Positions 23,361 to 32,680 of a stretch of DNA of 64,000 bases are shown here, piece after piece. Below the pieces are notes generated by a model that was not told the DNA's origin, did not search any database, and worked only from the letters and a program-made list of their open reading frames with translations. The position numbers were made by a program, and so were the translations under genes. Position 1 is the first letter of the stretch. The number at the start of each line of letters is the position of its first letter. Location: the NCBI GenBank assembly GCA_965234685.1, contig OZ248539.1:1302001-1366000 (forward strand), given 5' to 3'. This DNA is from Fimbriimonas planktonicus. GTDB lineage: Bacteria > Armatimonadota > Fimbriimonadia > Fimbriimonadales > Fimbriimonadaceae.

Positions 23361-24401
23361 ATGATGTTGAAGCGAACACTGTATGCGCGATTCCTCTCGG
23401 CAAGTCTCGGACTGTCCGTTCTGCCCGCCTTTGCTGGGCAAGACCCCAGCCTCAACCTCCAGTACGCCATTCCGGCGGCAGAAGAAGTTTCGATCCTAGA
23501 ATCTCTTCCGAGCTCCGACTCAGAAGATCAGGTCAAGCAGTCGGTTAGCGTTCGGTTTACGAATGCGAAGGCGAAAGAAGTCTTCGGTTGGCTCCAGAAG
23601 AAGAACGTCAACTTCGTGGTTGATGATTCGCAGCTGCCGGCGAACAAGACCATCACGTTGAACTTGCAGAACCAGGCGATGGAAGATGTTCTGGAAGCCA
23701 TCGGATCGGCGCTTGGCGGACGATTCGAAAAGCGGAAGGACATTTACGTGTTTCAGGCTGGCGAGGGCCGGATGCTGCTGGCGCCGACGAGGTCGCTCGG
23801 TAGTCGATCCATTTCAGCACCCCTGAAGGCACTTGAGTCGACTCGAATGGGCTTGCCACAAATTCGGATTGAAGAGCGTCCCTCTCGCCCAATGACGCCG
23901 GAAGAAAAGAAGAGATTCGATGCTTCCATGCAGAAGTTCGAAGCGGAGATGAAGCGCTTCGGCGAGAAGATGGAGAAGGAATTCGGACCGGAGTTCGAGA
24001 AGCAGTTCAACTCGAAGGAGTTTGAGCTGAAGATGGACAAGGCGTTTGGTCCTGAGTTCGAGAAGCGAATGGAAGAGTTCGGCAAGTCGTTCGAAGGGAT
24101 GGGCAAGCAGTTTGAGTTGCACTTCAAGGACTTTGACAAGGACTTCAAGGACCTAGACCTGGACCTCAAGGAGCTGTCGAAACTCGGCGAAACGATTGAA
24201 GTCACGGTCAAGGAAAAGGATGTCGATGGCCTGCTCAAGTCACTCACGCCGGAGCAAAAGAAGCTCCAGCAAGATCGCGGCTATCTGTTGCTGAAGGACC
24301 TGACGGCCAGCCAGCGAAAGCACTTCCCTGGCGAAATGAAGGGCAAGTTCGAAATCAGCATCGTTAAGGACGGTCAAAAGCTCACGATCAAGGGCGAGTA
24401 A
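23361..24401 (+). CDS. Secreted STN-domain protein with charged helical repeats
   Basis: About 346 residues. A signal peptide (MLKRTLYARFLSASLG to PAFA|GQD) is followed by an STN-like domain at about 60-135: VSVRFTNAKAKEVFGWLQKK, NFVVDDSQLPANKTITLNLQ, AMEDVLEAIGSALGG. This domain is the small N-terminal module of secretins and TonB receptors, but no secretin or barrel follows. The remainder is a long Glu/Lys/Phe-rich amphipathic region with two copies of FGPEFEK 21 residues apart, then a short C-terminal alpha/beta part. AAGGGAA precedes the chosen ATG. It may bind outer-membrane machinery; function unknown. Confidence 0.8.
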   Translation: MMLKRTLYARFLSASLGLSVLPAFAGQDPSLNLQYAIPAAEEVSILESLPSSDSEDQVKQSVSVRFTNAKAKEVFGWLQKKNVNFVVDDSQLPANKTITLNLQNQAMEDVLEAIGSALGGRFEKRKDIYVFQAGEGRMLLAPTRSLGSRSISAPLKALESTRMGLPQIRIEERPSRPMTPEEKKRFDASMQKFEAEMKRFGEKMEKEFGPEFEKQFNSKEFELKMDKAFGPEFEKRMEEFGKSFEGMGKQFELHFKDFDKDFKDLDLDLKELSKLGETIEVTVKEKDVDGLLKSLTPEQKKLQQDRGYLLLKDLTASQRKHFPGEMKGKFEISIVKDGQKLTIKGE

Positions 24402-24414
24402 GCCTCTTGGTTGA

Positions 24415-24448
24415 ACGGGCGAGTGCAACTGCACTCGCCCGTTTTTTT
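24415..24448 (+). terminator. Intrinsic terminator after the STN-domain gene
   Basis: Inverted repeat ACGGGCGAGTGCA (24415-24427) with its complement at 24430-24442, followed by seven T. It lies 13 bases after the stop codon at 24401. Confidence 0.9.
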
Positions 24449-24466
24449 GTTTAGGTACCTTGAACC

Positions 24467-24844
24467 GTGGGTATTCGCACTTTGCGCTTGTTCGCGGCCA
24501 CCCTTGCCTTCTTTGGCGTTGCCCTAGGTGCCTTTGGAGCACATGCGCTGGCGGCTCGGCTGGCCGAGTACGGCAGAGAACAGTGGCAAACGGCGACGCA
24601 GTACTTGATGTTTCATGTGCTTGCCGCATTGATCACCACGTTTTGGAACACGAAGCTGACGCGGCTCGCCGGGACGCTTTTTGTTTGCGGGATGATTGTC
24701 TTCAGCGGGAGTCTGTACGCGCTTGCGCTGTCGCGAGTGAAGATTCTCGGGGCGATTACGCCGATTGGCGGAGTGCTGTTCTTGTCAGGTTGGATCTGCT
24801 TGATCCTGTTCGCGGCGAAATCGACGGAAAACGAAGCAAACTAG
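24467..24844 (+). CDS. DUF423 family membrane protein
   Basis: A 125-residue integral membrane protein of the DUF423 (YgdD/TMEM256-like) family. Four hydrophobic segments lie at about 5-25, 45-62, 68-88 and 96-117. The family hallmark GALGAFGAHAL is present in the form GVALGAFGAHALAARL near residue 18, as is QTATQYLMFHVLA and GAITPIGGVLFLSGW. Function is not established. It starts with GTG at 24467, with no clear ribosome binding site, directly after the terminator, and ends one base before the M14 peptidase frame. Confidence 0.9.
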   Translation: MGIRTLRLFAATLAFFGVALGAFGAHALAARLAEYGREQWQTATQYLMFHVLAALITTFWNTKLTRLAGTLFVCGMIVFSGSLYALALSRVKILGAITPIGGVLFLSGWICLILFAAKSTENEAN

Positions 24845-24845
24845 C

Positions 24846-26576
24846 TTGGTGCAAGCGACTGCCGACTGGACCCTTATCTTCGACCAAACCAACGGCCTGC
24901 GTACCGGGCGACTCAGCGAATCCTACGCTTACATTCGAAAGCTGGCCGCATACTCGCCAAAGGCGAAGGTGATTCGCTACGGCACTTCGCCGCAGGGACG
25001 CGAAATGCTTGCCTTGCTGATCTCGGACGAGAAGAACTTCTCGCCGGAAGCGTGGGCGAAATCTTCGAAGCCGACCATCTTCATTCAGAACGGGATTCAC
25101 AGCGGCGAGATCGAAGGAAAGGACGCGAGTTTGATCCTTGCGCGCGAAATCTTGGTCGAGAAGAAGCATGTGGCGTTCTTGAAGAATGTAAACATCGTGC
25201 TTGTGCCGGTGTTCTCACTGGATGCTCACGAGCGATTTGGGCCGTATAACCGAGTGAATCAAAACGGACCCATCGAGATGGGCTGGCGCGCGACCGCGCA
25301 AAACTTGAACCTGAATCGGGACTGGATGAAGGCAGACGCGCCGGAGATGCGCGCGCAGATCGGGCTAGTTCAGCGCTATCGACCGGACTTCTTCTTCGAC
25401 AATCACACCACCGACGGCTCCGATTACCAGTACGTGCTGACCCTCGGGATTCCTTGGGCGCAGACGATTGGTCCAAAACCGGCCCAGTTCGGTCGCGACC
25501 TCTATGCGCAGCTCAAATCCAGCTGCGAGAAGGTCGGCTTCCCTACCGCGCCGTACTTTGGGATGGCAGATCGGACCGATCCGAGCAAGGGGATTTCGGT
25601 CACGGACTATTCCCCACGTTTCTCGCACGGATATCTCGCGACGATGGACCGACCCGGGATGCTCGTTGAAACCCACGTTCTGAAGCCTTACAAGCAGCGA
25701 GTCGAAGCGACCCATCGGGTGATGATTGAGGCCATTTCTTACTGCATCACCAACAAGCAGACGCTGAAGCAGATGAACCGAGACTCCGATGCTGCGGGAA
25801 TGGCGGCAAAGGAAGGCGCGCGTTTCGTGCTCTCGAGCCGGCTGACCTCCGAGCGAACGCCGTTCACCTTTGCGGGTTACGAGTATGCGCCTAACCCCAG
25901 CTCTATTACCGGCGACAAGATTGCAGCCTGGAGGCGGGATCGACCAACGACGGTGAATACCTTTGTTCGCTGGACTTTCGAACCCGAGACGGTCGCGACG
26001 GCGCCCGCGGCCTATGCGGTTCCGCCAGAGTGGCAAGTGGTCAACAACACGCTTGCGCTCCACGGTCTGAAAAGCTACACGATCGGGAAAGAATCGAAGA
26101 CTTTCGGTCAGGTCACCCGACTTTCGCAAGTCAAGTTCCCGACGCAACCGTTCGAGAGTCGCTTCCAGCCAAACTTCCAGGCGGTCACTGACGTGGAACC
26201 GGTGACCCTGCCGGTCGGAACGCGGATATATCCAATCAACCAGATGAACGCGAAGCTCCTGGTTCATTTGCTCGCACCGAATGGACCAGACTCGCTGCTG
26301 AAATGGGGTTCGTTTAACCCGATCTTTGAGCAAAAGGAGTACGCGGAGGACTACGCGATGGAGCCGTACGCGAAGAAGATGCTCGCCGCAGACCCGAACT
26401 TGAAAGAGGAGTTTGAGAAGCGATTGCAGGAACCGGCGTTCAAAAACTCTCCTTCGGCGAGGCTCAACTTCTTCTTCGAGCGGTCTCCGTTCTTTGACAA
26501 GGCGCTGAACCGCTACCCGGTAGTGATGTTCTCCGCCGCGCAACTCGCGACGGTTCAGAAGAACTCTAGGCAGTAA
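24846..26576 (+). CDS. M14-family zinc metallopeptidase
   Basis: Peptidase of about 576 residues related to carboxypeptidases of family M14. The zinc motif HSGE is in IFIQNGIHSGEIEGKDA (near residue 85), the substrate-binding NLNRDWMKADAPE follows, and FFFDNHTTDG supplies the third zinc ligand. No signal peptide is apparent from the TTG at 24846 or GTG at 24849, so the protein may be cytoplasmic or the true start is unclear. The C-terminal 250 residues contain the second half with RIYPINQMNAKLLVHLL and no further known domain. Its last 22 bases overlap the convergent acetyltransferase gene. Confidence 0.85.
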   Translation: MVQATADWTLIFDQTNGLRTGRLSESYAYIRKLAAYSPKAKVIRYGTSPQGREMLALLISDEKNFSPEAWAKSSKPTIFIQNGIHSGEIEGKDASLILAREILVEKKHVAFLKNVNIVLVPVFSLDAHERFGPYNRVNQNGPIEMGWRATAQNLNLNRDWMKADAPEMRAQIGLVQRYRPDFFFDNHTTDGSDYQYVLTLGIPWAQTIGPKPAQFGRDLYAQLKSSCEKVGFPTAPYFGMADRTDPSKGISVTDYSPRFSHGYLATMDRPGMLVETHVLKPYKQRVEATHRVMIEAISYCITNKQTLKQMNRDSDAAGMAAKEGARFVLSSRLTSERTPFTFAGYEYAPNPSSITGDKIAAWRRDRPTTVNTFVRWTFEPETVATAPAAYAVPPEWQVVNNTLALHGLKSYTIGKESKTFGQVTRLSQVKFPTQPFESRFQPNFQAVTDVEPVTLPVGTRIYPINQMNAKLLVHLLAPNGPDSLLKWGSFNPIFEQKEYAEDYAMEPYAKKMLAADPNLKEEFEKRLQEPAFKNSPSARLNFFFERSPFFDKALNRYPVVMFSAAQLATVQKNSRQ

Positions 26577-27652
26577 GCCGGTACCGGCGGGAATGCGGCC
26601 AGCGCATTCTCGCTGACCATGGCAACCGGCCGGTTTCGAGCCAGGTCTTGAAGGCTTGGCTCACCCAGCACGATTTGCGCCAGCTGGCGATGGGTCACAT
26701 CCAGATCAATTGCACCATCCGGGCCGAATACGCCGGCGTTGGAAGCAATGCTGTCATCCGACACTTGAACTCGCAGGCTCGGGGCGAGTTTGGAAAGGAC
26801 TTCCGGGACGTTGAGAACTCGGTACATGATGCCGCGTTCGATCTTGGTCTCGACGCCCTGATCCAGGTACTGGGCCATGAACGGGCTATCGGAAGGCTCG
26901 TACCAGCTGAGTCCGTTCTTGTTCACCGCGAGGCCACGGAGGAAGCTTAGGATAGAGTCGTATCCGGCTGCGGTGGACCAAACGAGTTCTGACACATGGT
27001 CCACCGTCCAGAAAGATGTGCTGTGGCTAATCACGGCGTACGCCTCAACCGGGTCCCCAACGGCATAGATGCAGAGTTCGCGATTCTCGGCAAGTACTCT
27101 CATCCACTCGATCCCATTCCGGATGTTCAATCCCGATCGAGATTCGGCAAATGCGCGATGGCAGCCAATGAGCTGTTCGTAATCTGCTGGGCCCAGAAGG
27201 CGAATCGGCAGCGTTTGCGGCGTCTTCGGAAGGCGCTCACGCGGACAAGTGATCTTGATTCGCTTACCGCACGACTCATAGCCAGACTTTCGGTAGAACG
27301 TTTCGCTGAAGGGATACAGACTCGACATGAGGTAGCCCTCTTCCTTCAGAAGGTTCACCATGCCATTGAGCATCTTTGTGCCGATTCCCCCTCCGCGTCG
27401 ATGCGGAAGAATGGCGACGGCCGCGATGCCGGCGGTTCGCATCTCAACACCCCGGAAAAGGCCGGTGAAATCCACAACCTTGAAGGCACCTTCGATTTCT
27501 CCATCGACCTCCGCGACGTAACCCTTTGAAAATTCAAACGACCGGTTTCCTTCTGGAATCATGTCGCCATTGTTGTAGGTTAGCGACAAAACGCGCCAGA
27601 AACTCTCTTCATCGCGCGTTGGGTCGTAAGGGCGAACGGTGACCGAAGACAT
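26555..27652 (-). CDS. Eis-like GNAT N-acetyltransferase
   Basis: About 365 residues with the three-part Eis architecture: an N-terminal GNAT domain with acetyl-CoA loop AVAILPHRRGGGIGTKMLN, YPFSETFYRKSGYESCG, a second GNAT-like domain, and a C-terminal SCP2-like domain ending in the free carboxylate region (final residues AYCLEFF). Eis enzymes acetylate lysines or aminoglycosides; the natural substrate here is unknown. The ATG at 27652 has AAAGGTG in front; an upstream ATG at 27727 would overlap the divergent gene's promoter. Convergent with the M14 peptidase. Confidence 0.87.
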   Translation of the reverse strand: MSSVTVRPYDPTRDEESFWRVLSLTYNNGDMIPEGNRSFEFSKGYVAEVDGEIEGAFKVVDFTGLFRGVEMRTAGIAAVAILPHRRGGGIGTKMLNGMVNLLKEEGYLMSSLYPFSETFYRKSGYESCGKRIKITCPRERLPKTPQTLPIRLLGPADYEQLIGCHRAFAESRSGLNIRNGIEWMRVLAENRELCIYAVGDPVEAYAVISHSTSFWTVDHVSELVWSTAAGYDSILSFLRGLAVNKNGLSWYEPSDSPFMAQYLDQGVETKIERGIMYRVLNVPEVLSKLAPSLRVQVSDDSIASNAGVFGPDGAIDLDVTHRQLAQIVLGEPSLQDLARNRPVAMVSENALAAFPPVPAYCLEFF

Positions 27653-27729
27653 CACCTTTAGCTTACGCAGAACCGCGCCGTTGCCGCCTGAGTAAATTCC
27701 GTGCCGATTGCGTAAAGTAGACGGCAAAT

Positions 27730-28776
27730 ATGAATATTGAACTTCTGCGCGAACTTACCGAGGCGCACGGCACCTGCGGTTTCGAAGATGCGGTTCGCGA
27801 AATCGTGGCGCGCGAACTCGGCCCACTGTGTGAATTGTCGACCGACCCCATGGGCAACCTGATTGCTCGAAAACCTGGCCCTGGCGCCAAGGTCATGCTC
27901 GCTGCTCACATTGACGAGATCGGCTTCATGGTCAAGTACATCGACGGCAACGGATTCCTCCGAGTGAACCCACTTGGCGGCTGGGATCCTCGCCAGATGA
28001 ACAGCCAGCGCGTGCTCGTCCACACCCGCACCGGTTCATTGCCGGGAACGCTGATGCACGGCACCAAGCCAACTCACCTGCTCACCGATGCTGAGCGAAA
28101 CTCGGGGCAGAAGCTCGATGATTTCTTCATCGATTTGGGTCTCGCTACAGACGTGGTGAAAGAAAAGGTTCGCCTCGGCGATACAGCGACCATGCTTGGC
28201 CGTTTTGAGAAAATCGGCAACCACTTCACGTGCAAAGCGATGGACGACCGAGTTTGCGTCTTCATCATGATTGAGGCGCTAAAGCAGTCGCTCAACTCTG
28301 GGGCGGACATCTATGCTGTTGCCACAACTCAAGAAGAGATTGGCCTTCGCGGAGCTACCGCCGCTGGGTTTAGCATCAAGCCGGACGTCGCGATCGCGTT
28401 GGATATCACCCTTGCGAACGACATTCCGGGCGTGCCCGAGCCGGACCAGATCACGAAGCTCGGCGCAGGAACCGCAATCAAGATCATGGATTCATCTTTG
28501 ATTTGCCACCCGAAAGTTGTGGCGCGATTCCGCGAGCTCGCCGAGAAGGAAGGCATTCCACACCAGATGGAGATTCTCCGGGCCGGTGGAACGGACGCAG
28601 GCGGGATTCAGCGGCTCCACGGCGGCATTCCAGCGTTCACGCTCAGCGTTCCTACGCGATACGTCCATACCGTTAACGAAACGGTTCACGAGCGAGACGT
28701 TGCGGCGAGCATCGAACTGCTCACCGCCTTCCTCAATCAGGCAACCGCCGAGAATCCTGACGCGCCGCTGTTCTGA
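27730..28776 (+). CDS. M42-family aminopeptidase
   Basis: A 348-residue dinuclear-metal aminopeptidase of the M42 (glutamyl aminopeptidase / PepA-like endoglucanase) family. Metal and catalytic motifs: LAAHIDEIGFMVKYID near residue 60, CKAMDDRVC near 170, the TTQEEIGLRGA catalytic Glu pair near 203, ALDITLANDIPG, and the final VPTRYVHTVNE. M42 enzymes form tetrahedral dodecamers that trim peptides in the cytoplasm. It is divergent from the Eis-like gene, with about 77 bases between starts, and ends five bases from the convergent dapA. Confidence 0.92.
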   Translation: MNIELLRELTEAHGTCGFEDAVREIVARELGPLCELSTDPMGNLIARKPGPGAKVMLAAHIDEIGFMVKYIDGNGFLRVNPLGGWDPRQMNSQRVLVHTRTGSLPGTLMHGTKPTHLLTDAERNSGQKLDDFFIDLGLATDVVKEKVRLGDTATMLGRFEKIGNHFTCKAMDDRVCVFIMIEALKQSLNSGADIYAVATTQEEIGLRGATAAGFSIKPDVAIALDITLANDIPGVPEPDQITKLGAGTAIKIMDSSLICHPKVVARFRELAEKEGIPHQMEILRAGGTDAGGIQRLHGGIPAFTLSVPTRYVHTVNETVHERDVAASIELLTAFLNQATAENPDAPLF

Positions 28777-28780
28777 TCGC

Positions 28781-29665
28781 TTAGACCAGTCGGCCTTCGA
28801 TAAGCGACTTCTGCTCGGGCGAAAGCTCAACGAGCGGGAGTCGCACTCGTTCCGTATCGAACCCTCGCTTTGCCAAGGCGAACTTGACCGGCACCGGGTT
28901 TGGATAGGCGAACAGGGCCTGATACACCGGCAATAGGCTCAAGTGAATCTTCTTGGCTTCTTCTGGATCGCTTGGGTAGGCATTCAGCAGCGCCTTGATC
29001 TGGCTGCCGACGATGTGTCCGGCAACGCTGACGATGCCATGACCGCCGACGGATAGGATCGGCAGGGTCAGGGCGTCATCTCCGCTATAGACGCGGAATC
29101 CACAAGGGGCCTGCGCGCAGACATCTTGAATCTGCGGGATGTTGCCGCTTGCTTCCTTCACGGCGACGACGTTCTCGATTTCGGCCAGCCGCATCAAGGT
29201 TGGCGTTTCCAAATTGATCGCGCTCCGAGGCTGGATGTTATAAATCATCACCGGCAAATCGGTTTTCGCCGCGACGGTTGAAAAGTGCGCGTACATTCCG
29301 TCTTGGCCGGGTCGGTTGTAGTACGGGTTCACCAGCATGATGCCGTGAGCTCCCGCCTTGGTTCCAACTTCAGTGAGCTCGATGCTTTCTTTGGTGTTGT
29401 AAGTTCCGGCGCCGAAGACAACCGCCGCGCGATCGCCAACTTCGTCTAGAACTGCTTCCAGGAGCGCCAACTTTTCGTCGTGCTCAAGGGTTGGAGACTC
29501 CCCCGTGGTGCCGTTTACGACGATTCCATCGTTCAACTGGTCATCGACGAGATATCGGGCGATCCGGCGGGCTTCGGGAAGATTCACCGCTCCTACTTCA
29601 TCAAATGGCGTCACCATGGCGGTGAGAAGCCGGCCCCAATCCTTCGGCGCGAAAAACGATCCCAT
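28781..29665 (-). CDS. dapA: 4-hydroxy-tetrahydrodipicolinate synthase
   Basis: First dedicated enzyme of lysine/diaminopimelate synthesis, condensing pyruvate and aspartate semialdehyde. Its 294 residues show RLLTAMVTPFDEVGAV at the N-terminus, VNGTTGESPTLEHDEK, the NPYYNRPGQDGMYAHF motif, the catalytic Tyr in VMIYNIQPRSAINL, the Schiff-base Lys in VVAVKEASGN, and YSGDDALTLPILSVGGHG. It lies 32 bases behind cmk, so it is probably part of the tyrA-aroA-cmk transcript rather than of the dapC-D-E operon. Confidence 0.95.
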   Translation of the reverse strand: MGSFFAPKDWGRLLTAMVTPFDEVGAVNLPEARRIARYLVDDQLNDGIVVNGTTGESPTLEHDEKLALLEAVLDEVGDRAAVVFGAGTYNTKESIELTEVGTKAGAHGIMLVNPYYNRPGQDGMYAHFSTVAAKTDLPVMIYNIQPRSAINLETPTLMRLAEIENVVAVKEASGNIPQIQDVCAQAPCGFRVYSGDDALTLPILSVGGHGIVSVAGHIVGSQIKALLNAYPSDPEEAKKIHLSLLPVYQALFAYPNPVPVKFALAKRGFDTERVRLPLVELSPEQKSLIEGRLV

Positions 29666-29697
29666 TAACTCAGTTTGTACCCGTGAGTTCAGATTCG

Positions 29698-30354
29698 CTA
29701 TTCGGCAAGTCTGACGATTTCATCCACGACTTCATCAACCGATTTGCCGCCGGTTTCGATGATGACCGCCGAATCTGCCACTTGGAGCGGGCTGTCTTCG
29801 CGGGTGATATCTCGATGGTCGCGCTGAAGAATTTCTGCTCGGACGGCACCGAAATCTCCGGCGGTGCCGCGATCTTGGTACTCCACCGTACGTCGCTTGG
29901 CGCGCTCTTCGAGGCTTGCCGTCATGTAAATCTTGATGTCGGCCTGTGGGGCAATCACGGTGGTAGCGTCGCGACCTTCGAGGATGACGCCACCTTCGGC
30001 GATCATCGCTTGTTGTCTCCGAACCATTTCCTTTCGGATGGGGGAGTGGGCGCTGAGTTGGCTGGCGAGTTCGCTGATTTCCGGCGTTCGGATCTCGCTG
30101 GAGATATCTTTGCCGTCCAACACTAAGCGCTGGGGATTTTGTCCGGTGAACTCTAACGTTCGAGTTTCGAACGACAGGGCAAGGGCTTCCGGATCGCCAA
30201 GTCGGTTCTCGGTCACCGCCACGTATGCCACCGCCCGGTACATTGCCCCGGTGTCCAGGTAGCGGATGTTTAGCCGCGCGGCGACGGCCTTTGCGGTCGT
30301 GCTCTTCCCTGCTCCCGCTGGTCCGTCGATGGCGATTACGATGTTCTCTTTCAT
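29698..30354 (-). CDS. cmk: Cytidylate kinase
   Basis: Phosphorylates CMP and dCMP. The 218-residue product has the P-loop IAIDGPAGAGKSTTAKAVA at residue 6, the NMP-binding LDTGAMYRAVAY, and the GRDATTVIAPQADIKIYMTAS segment, followed by the lid Arg-rich RAKRR and RDITREDSPLQVADSAVIIET. It starts with an ATG overlapping the aroA stop (ATGA), the widespread aroA-cmk arrangement. dapA follows 32 bases later. Confidence 0.95.
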   Translation of the reverse strand: MKENIVIAIDGPAGAGKSTTAKAVAARLNIRYLDTGAMYRAVAYVAVTENRLGDPEALALSFETRTLEFTGQNPQRLVLDGKDISSEIRTPEISELASQLSAHSPIRKEMVRRQQAMIAEGGVILEGRDATTVIAPQADIKIYMTASLEERAKRRTVEYQDRGTAGDFGAVRAEILQRDHRDITREDSPLQVADSAVIIETGGKSVDEVVDEIVRLAE

Positions 30355-31619
30355 GACTTTACGATGCTGTGCAGGTGTTCCTCGAAGTTTGGATAGCTCG
30401 TTTTGATGCTGTCGGCGTTTTCGATTACGGTCTCACCGTCCGCAATGAGTCCCGCGATGGCGAAGGCCATACCGACGCGATGGTCGCCGCTGGCATCGAT
30501 GGTGGTTCCTCGCAAGGGCGTTGGGCCTTGGATGATGAATCCGTCGTCGGTGGGTTCAATGTTGGCCCCCATCGACCGCAAACCGGCAGCGATAACGCCA
30601 ATGCGGTCGGTCTCTTTGACCCGAAGCTCACGCGCGTCTCGCACGATGGTCTCGCCAGAAAGCTGAGTTGCCAACACGGCGAGAACGGGAATCTCGTCGA
30701 TCAGACGAGGAACGAGGCTTCCTTCGATCACGAACGGATTTGTGCCGTTCCGAGTGATTACGAGGTCGGCGACCGGCTCGCCATTTTCCTCTCGCTGGTT
30801 GTTGTGAGAAACGGATACGCCAACTTGACTCAGCACATCCAAGATTCCGGTTCGGGTTGGGTTGACGTTCACACCGATCAGGGTCAGCGGTTGCTCGGCA
30901 AGGAGCGCGCCGGCGACCATCCAGAACGCCGCGCTGCTAATGTCTCCGGGCACTCGCATTTCGAAAGGCTTGAGGTCGAAGCTGGGCTCAATTTCGACGG
31001 AGTTTCCATTGACGGTAATTGCGGCGCCCATCGCCGTCAGCATGCGTTCGGTGTGATCTCGACTCTTTGAAGGTTCATGGAGGACAGTTTTGCCCTCGGC
31101 TCTAAGTCCGGCGAGGAGAACGCAGCTCTTCACCTGCGCGGAGGCTACTTCAGAGTGGTACGTGATCCCGTTCAGGTTGCCGCCTCGGATGGTCAAGGGC
31201 GGGGTTTCGCCGGTAACGGTCGCGCCCATTTCATTGAGCGGTTTGGCGATTCGCTTCATCGGGCGTCGCGAAAGCGAGGCGTCGCCCTTCATGGTCACGG
31301 TAAGTGGTCGGCTCGCGACGAGCCCGCTGAGGAGGCGCATGGTGGTGCCACTGTTTCCGCAATCCAGCGGTTCGGTTGGTTGTGACCATTCTTTGGCCGG
31401 GATCACGGTTACGAACGTTCCGTCATCCTCAAAGCGCGTTCCGAGCTGTTCGAGGCAATGGCGGGTGGACTCACAGTCTTCTCCGCGCAACGGGTTCTCG
31501 ATTCGGCTTGGCCCGTTTGCGATTGCGCCGAGGAGATAGGACCGATGGGTCAGGGATTTATCGCTGGGAATCGCGATTTCGCCGGAAACGGCTTGGGCCC
31601 GAGTTACAACTAGCTTCAT
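30351..31619 (-). CDS. aroA: 3-phosphoshikimate 1-carboxyvinyltransferase (EPSP synthase)
   Basis: Sixth step of the shikimate pathway. The 422-residue protein has the phosphate-binding start IPSDKSLTHRSYLLGAIANG, LDCGNSGTTMRLLSGLVA (the LxxGNAGTxxR motif), the GDASLSRRPMKRIAKPLNEMGA segment, and the C-terminal RELRVKETDRIGVIAAGLRSMGA plus GDHRVGMAFAIAGL. Overlaps both tyrA upstream and cmk downstream by four bases, so the three form a coupled operon. The chorismate synthase gene aroC lies separately at 36054-37136. Confidence 0.95.
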   Translation of the reverse strand: MKLVVTRAQAVSGEIAIPSDKSLTHRSYLLGAIANGPSRIENPLRGEDCESTRHCLEQLGTRFEDDGTFVTVIPAKEWSQPTEPLDCGNSGTTMRLLSGLVASRPLTVTMKGDASLSRRPMKRIAKPLNEMGATVTGETPPLTIRGGNLNGITYHSEVASAQVKSCVLLAGLRAEGKTVLHEPSKSRDHTERMLTAMGAAITVNGNSVEIEPSFDLKPFEMRVPGDISSAAFWMVAGALLAEQPLTLIGVNVNPTRTGILDVLSQVGVSVSHNNQREENGEPVADLVITRNGTNPFVIEGSLVPRLIDEIPVLAVLATQLSGETIVRDARELRVKETDRIGVIAAGLRSMGANIEPTDDGFIIQGPTPLRGTTIDASGDHRVGMAFAIAGLIADGETVIENADSIKTSYPNFEEHLHSIVKS

Positions 31620-32467
31620 CTTTTCTTGGTTCCGGTCACATCATCACCTGCGTTCTTCGGCAGTTTGGCTTTCGCCGCGGCGGCCGACACAAAGAACTTC
31701 TTCACCGCGACCGCGTCGCCTGCGTCAAGCTGCGAAGCGAGGGTTTCGAGTTCTTTTGCGAATTCGCGGAGGGTGCTGGAAACGGTCGCTCGATTGCCGA
31801 GGAGGATTTGCGACCATAGTTCAGGATCGACTCCCGCCACGCGGGTCCAGTCCTTCCAACTGCCGCCCGCGGCATCGACGTGCGAAAGTTCTGAAGCATT
31901 GAGCACCAATTGCCCGGCCAAGACGTGCGGCAGGTGGCTGAGGATCGCAACGTGGCGGTCGTGGTCTTCGGCCGAGATCCGCACCGGCTTCGCCCCCATT
32001 TCCGTGATCAGGGTTTCGAGGACTTTCAGGTTGCTCGTCGATTTGCCGACTGGAGTGAGAATCCATCGGGCATTGCGAAATAGCCAAGCACTCGCGAACT
32101 GCGGGCCACCTTTCTCATGACCGGCCATCGGGTGGCCCGGTACGAACCAAGTTGCTTTCTGCTCGGTTGCCCATGCGACGATTTCCGACTTGACGCTCGT
32201 GCAGTCGGTCACCACGGTGTTGGGGCCGAGGCTTTGTTCTATTTCTGCTAAGACGTTCGTGACGATGGCGGGCGGGATGGCGACGAAGACGACGTCTGCC
32301 TTGGCGACTTCACTGAGTTCGGTGGCAACATCAACGCACCCGCGCTCTAGCGCGACGCGGACGTGCTCCGGGTTCGGATCGCAGCCGATCAGCTTGTGTC
32401 GGGAGGCGCGTAGCGCCAGCCCAATGCTGCCGCCGATCAAGCCAAGTCCGACAATCCCAATGGTCAC
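31616..32467 (-). CDS. tyrA: Prephenate dehydrogenase
   Basis: Converts prephenate to 4-hydroxyphenylpyruvate for tyrosine synthesis. About 283 residues. The N-terminal Rossmann motif is IGIVGLGLIGGSIGLAL; further family patterns are CDPNPEHVRVALERG, TDCTSVKSEIVAWA, the catalytic PGHPMAGHEKGGP, and DHDRHVAILSHLPHVLA in the helical C-terminal domain. The start is most likely the GTG at 32467, just before the dinucleotide-binding strand; an ATG at 32530 would add 21 residues of non-family sequence. No chorismate mutase or ACT domain is fused. First gene of the tyrA-aroA-cmk unit. Confidence 0.92.
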   Translation of the reverse strand: MTIGIVGLGLIGGSIGLALRASRHKLIGCDPNPEHVRVALERGCVDVATELSEVAKADVVFVAIPPAIVTNVLAEIEQSLGPNTVVTDCTSVKSEIVAWATEQKATWFVPGHPMAGHEKGGPQFASAWLFRNARWILTPVGKSTSNLKVLETLITEMGAKPVRISAEDHDRHVAILSHLPHVLAGQLVLNASELSHVDAAGGSWKDWTRVAGVDPELWSQILLGNRATVSSTLREFAKELETLASQLDAGDAVAVKKFFVSAAAAKAKLPKNAGDDVTGTKKR

Positions 32468-32680
32468 GGGGATAGTTTGGCAGGTCAACCATCTGCACGG
32501 GAGGACACTTTGAAACCGTTCCGGCCTCAACCGCGGGCCACCGGTGGGTCATCTTCCCTAGCTGCATCAACCCGGCACCGGAAGTGAAAAAATTCTGTTA
32601 ACTCTCTTAACTAGAGTTTCAATCTGTATCGCCCTCAATCTAGAATCTGAAATCACTCCAAACTTGAAACAAAGAACGCG

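Noticed and set aside
25365..26543. 392-codon antisense frame within the M14 peptidase gene
   Set aside because: Arg-rich, no motif, opposite to a gene with intact zinc ligands.
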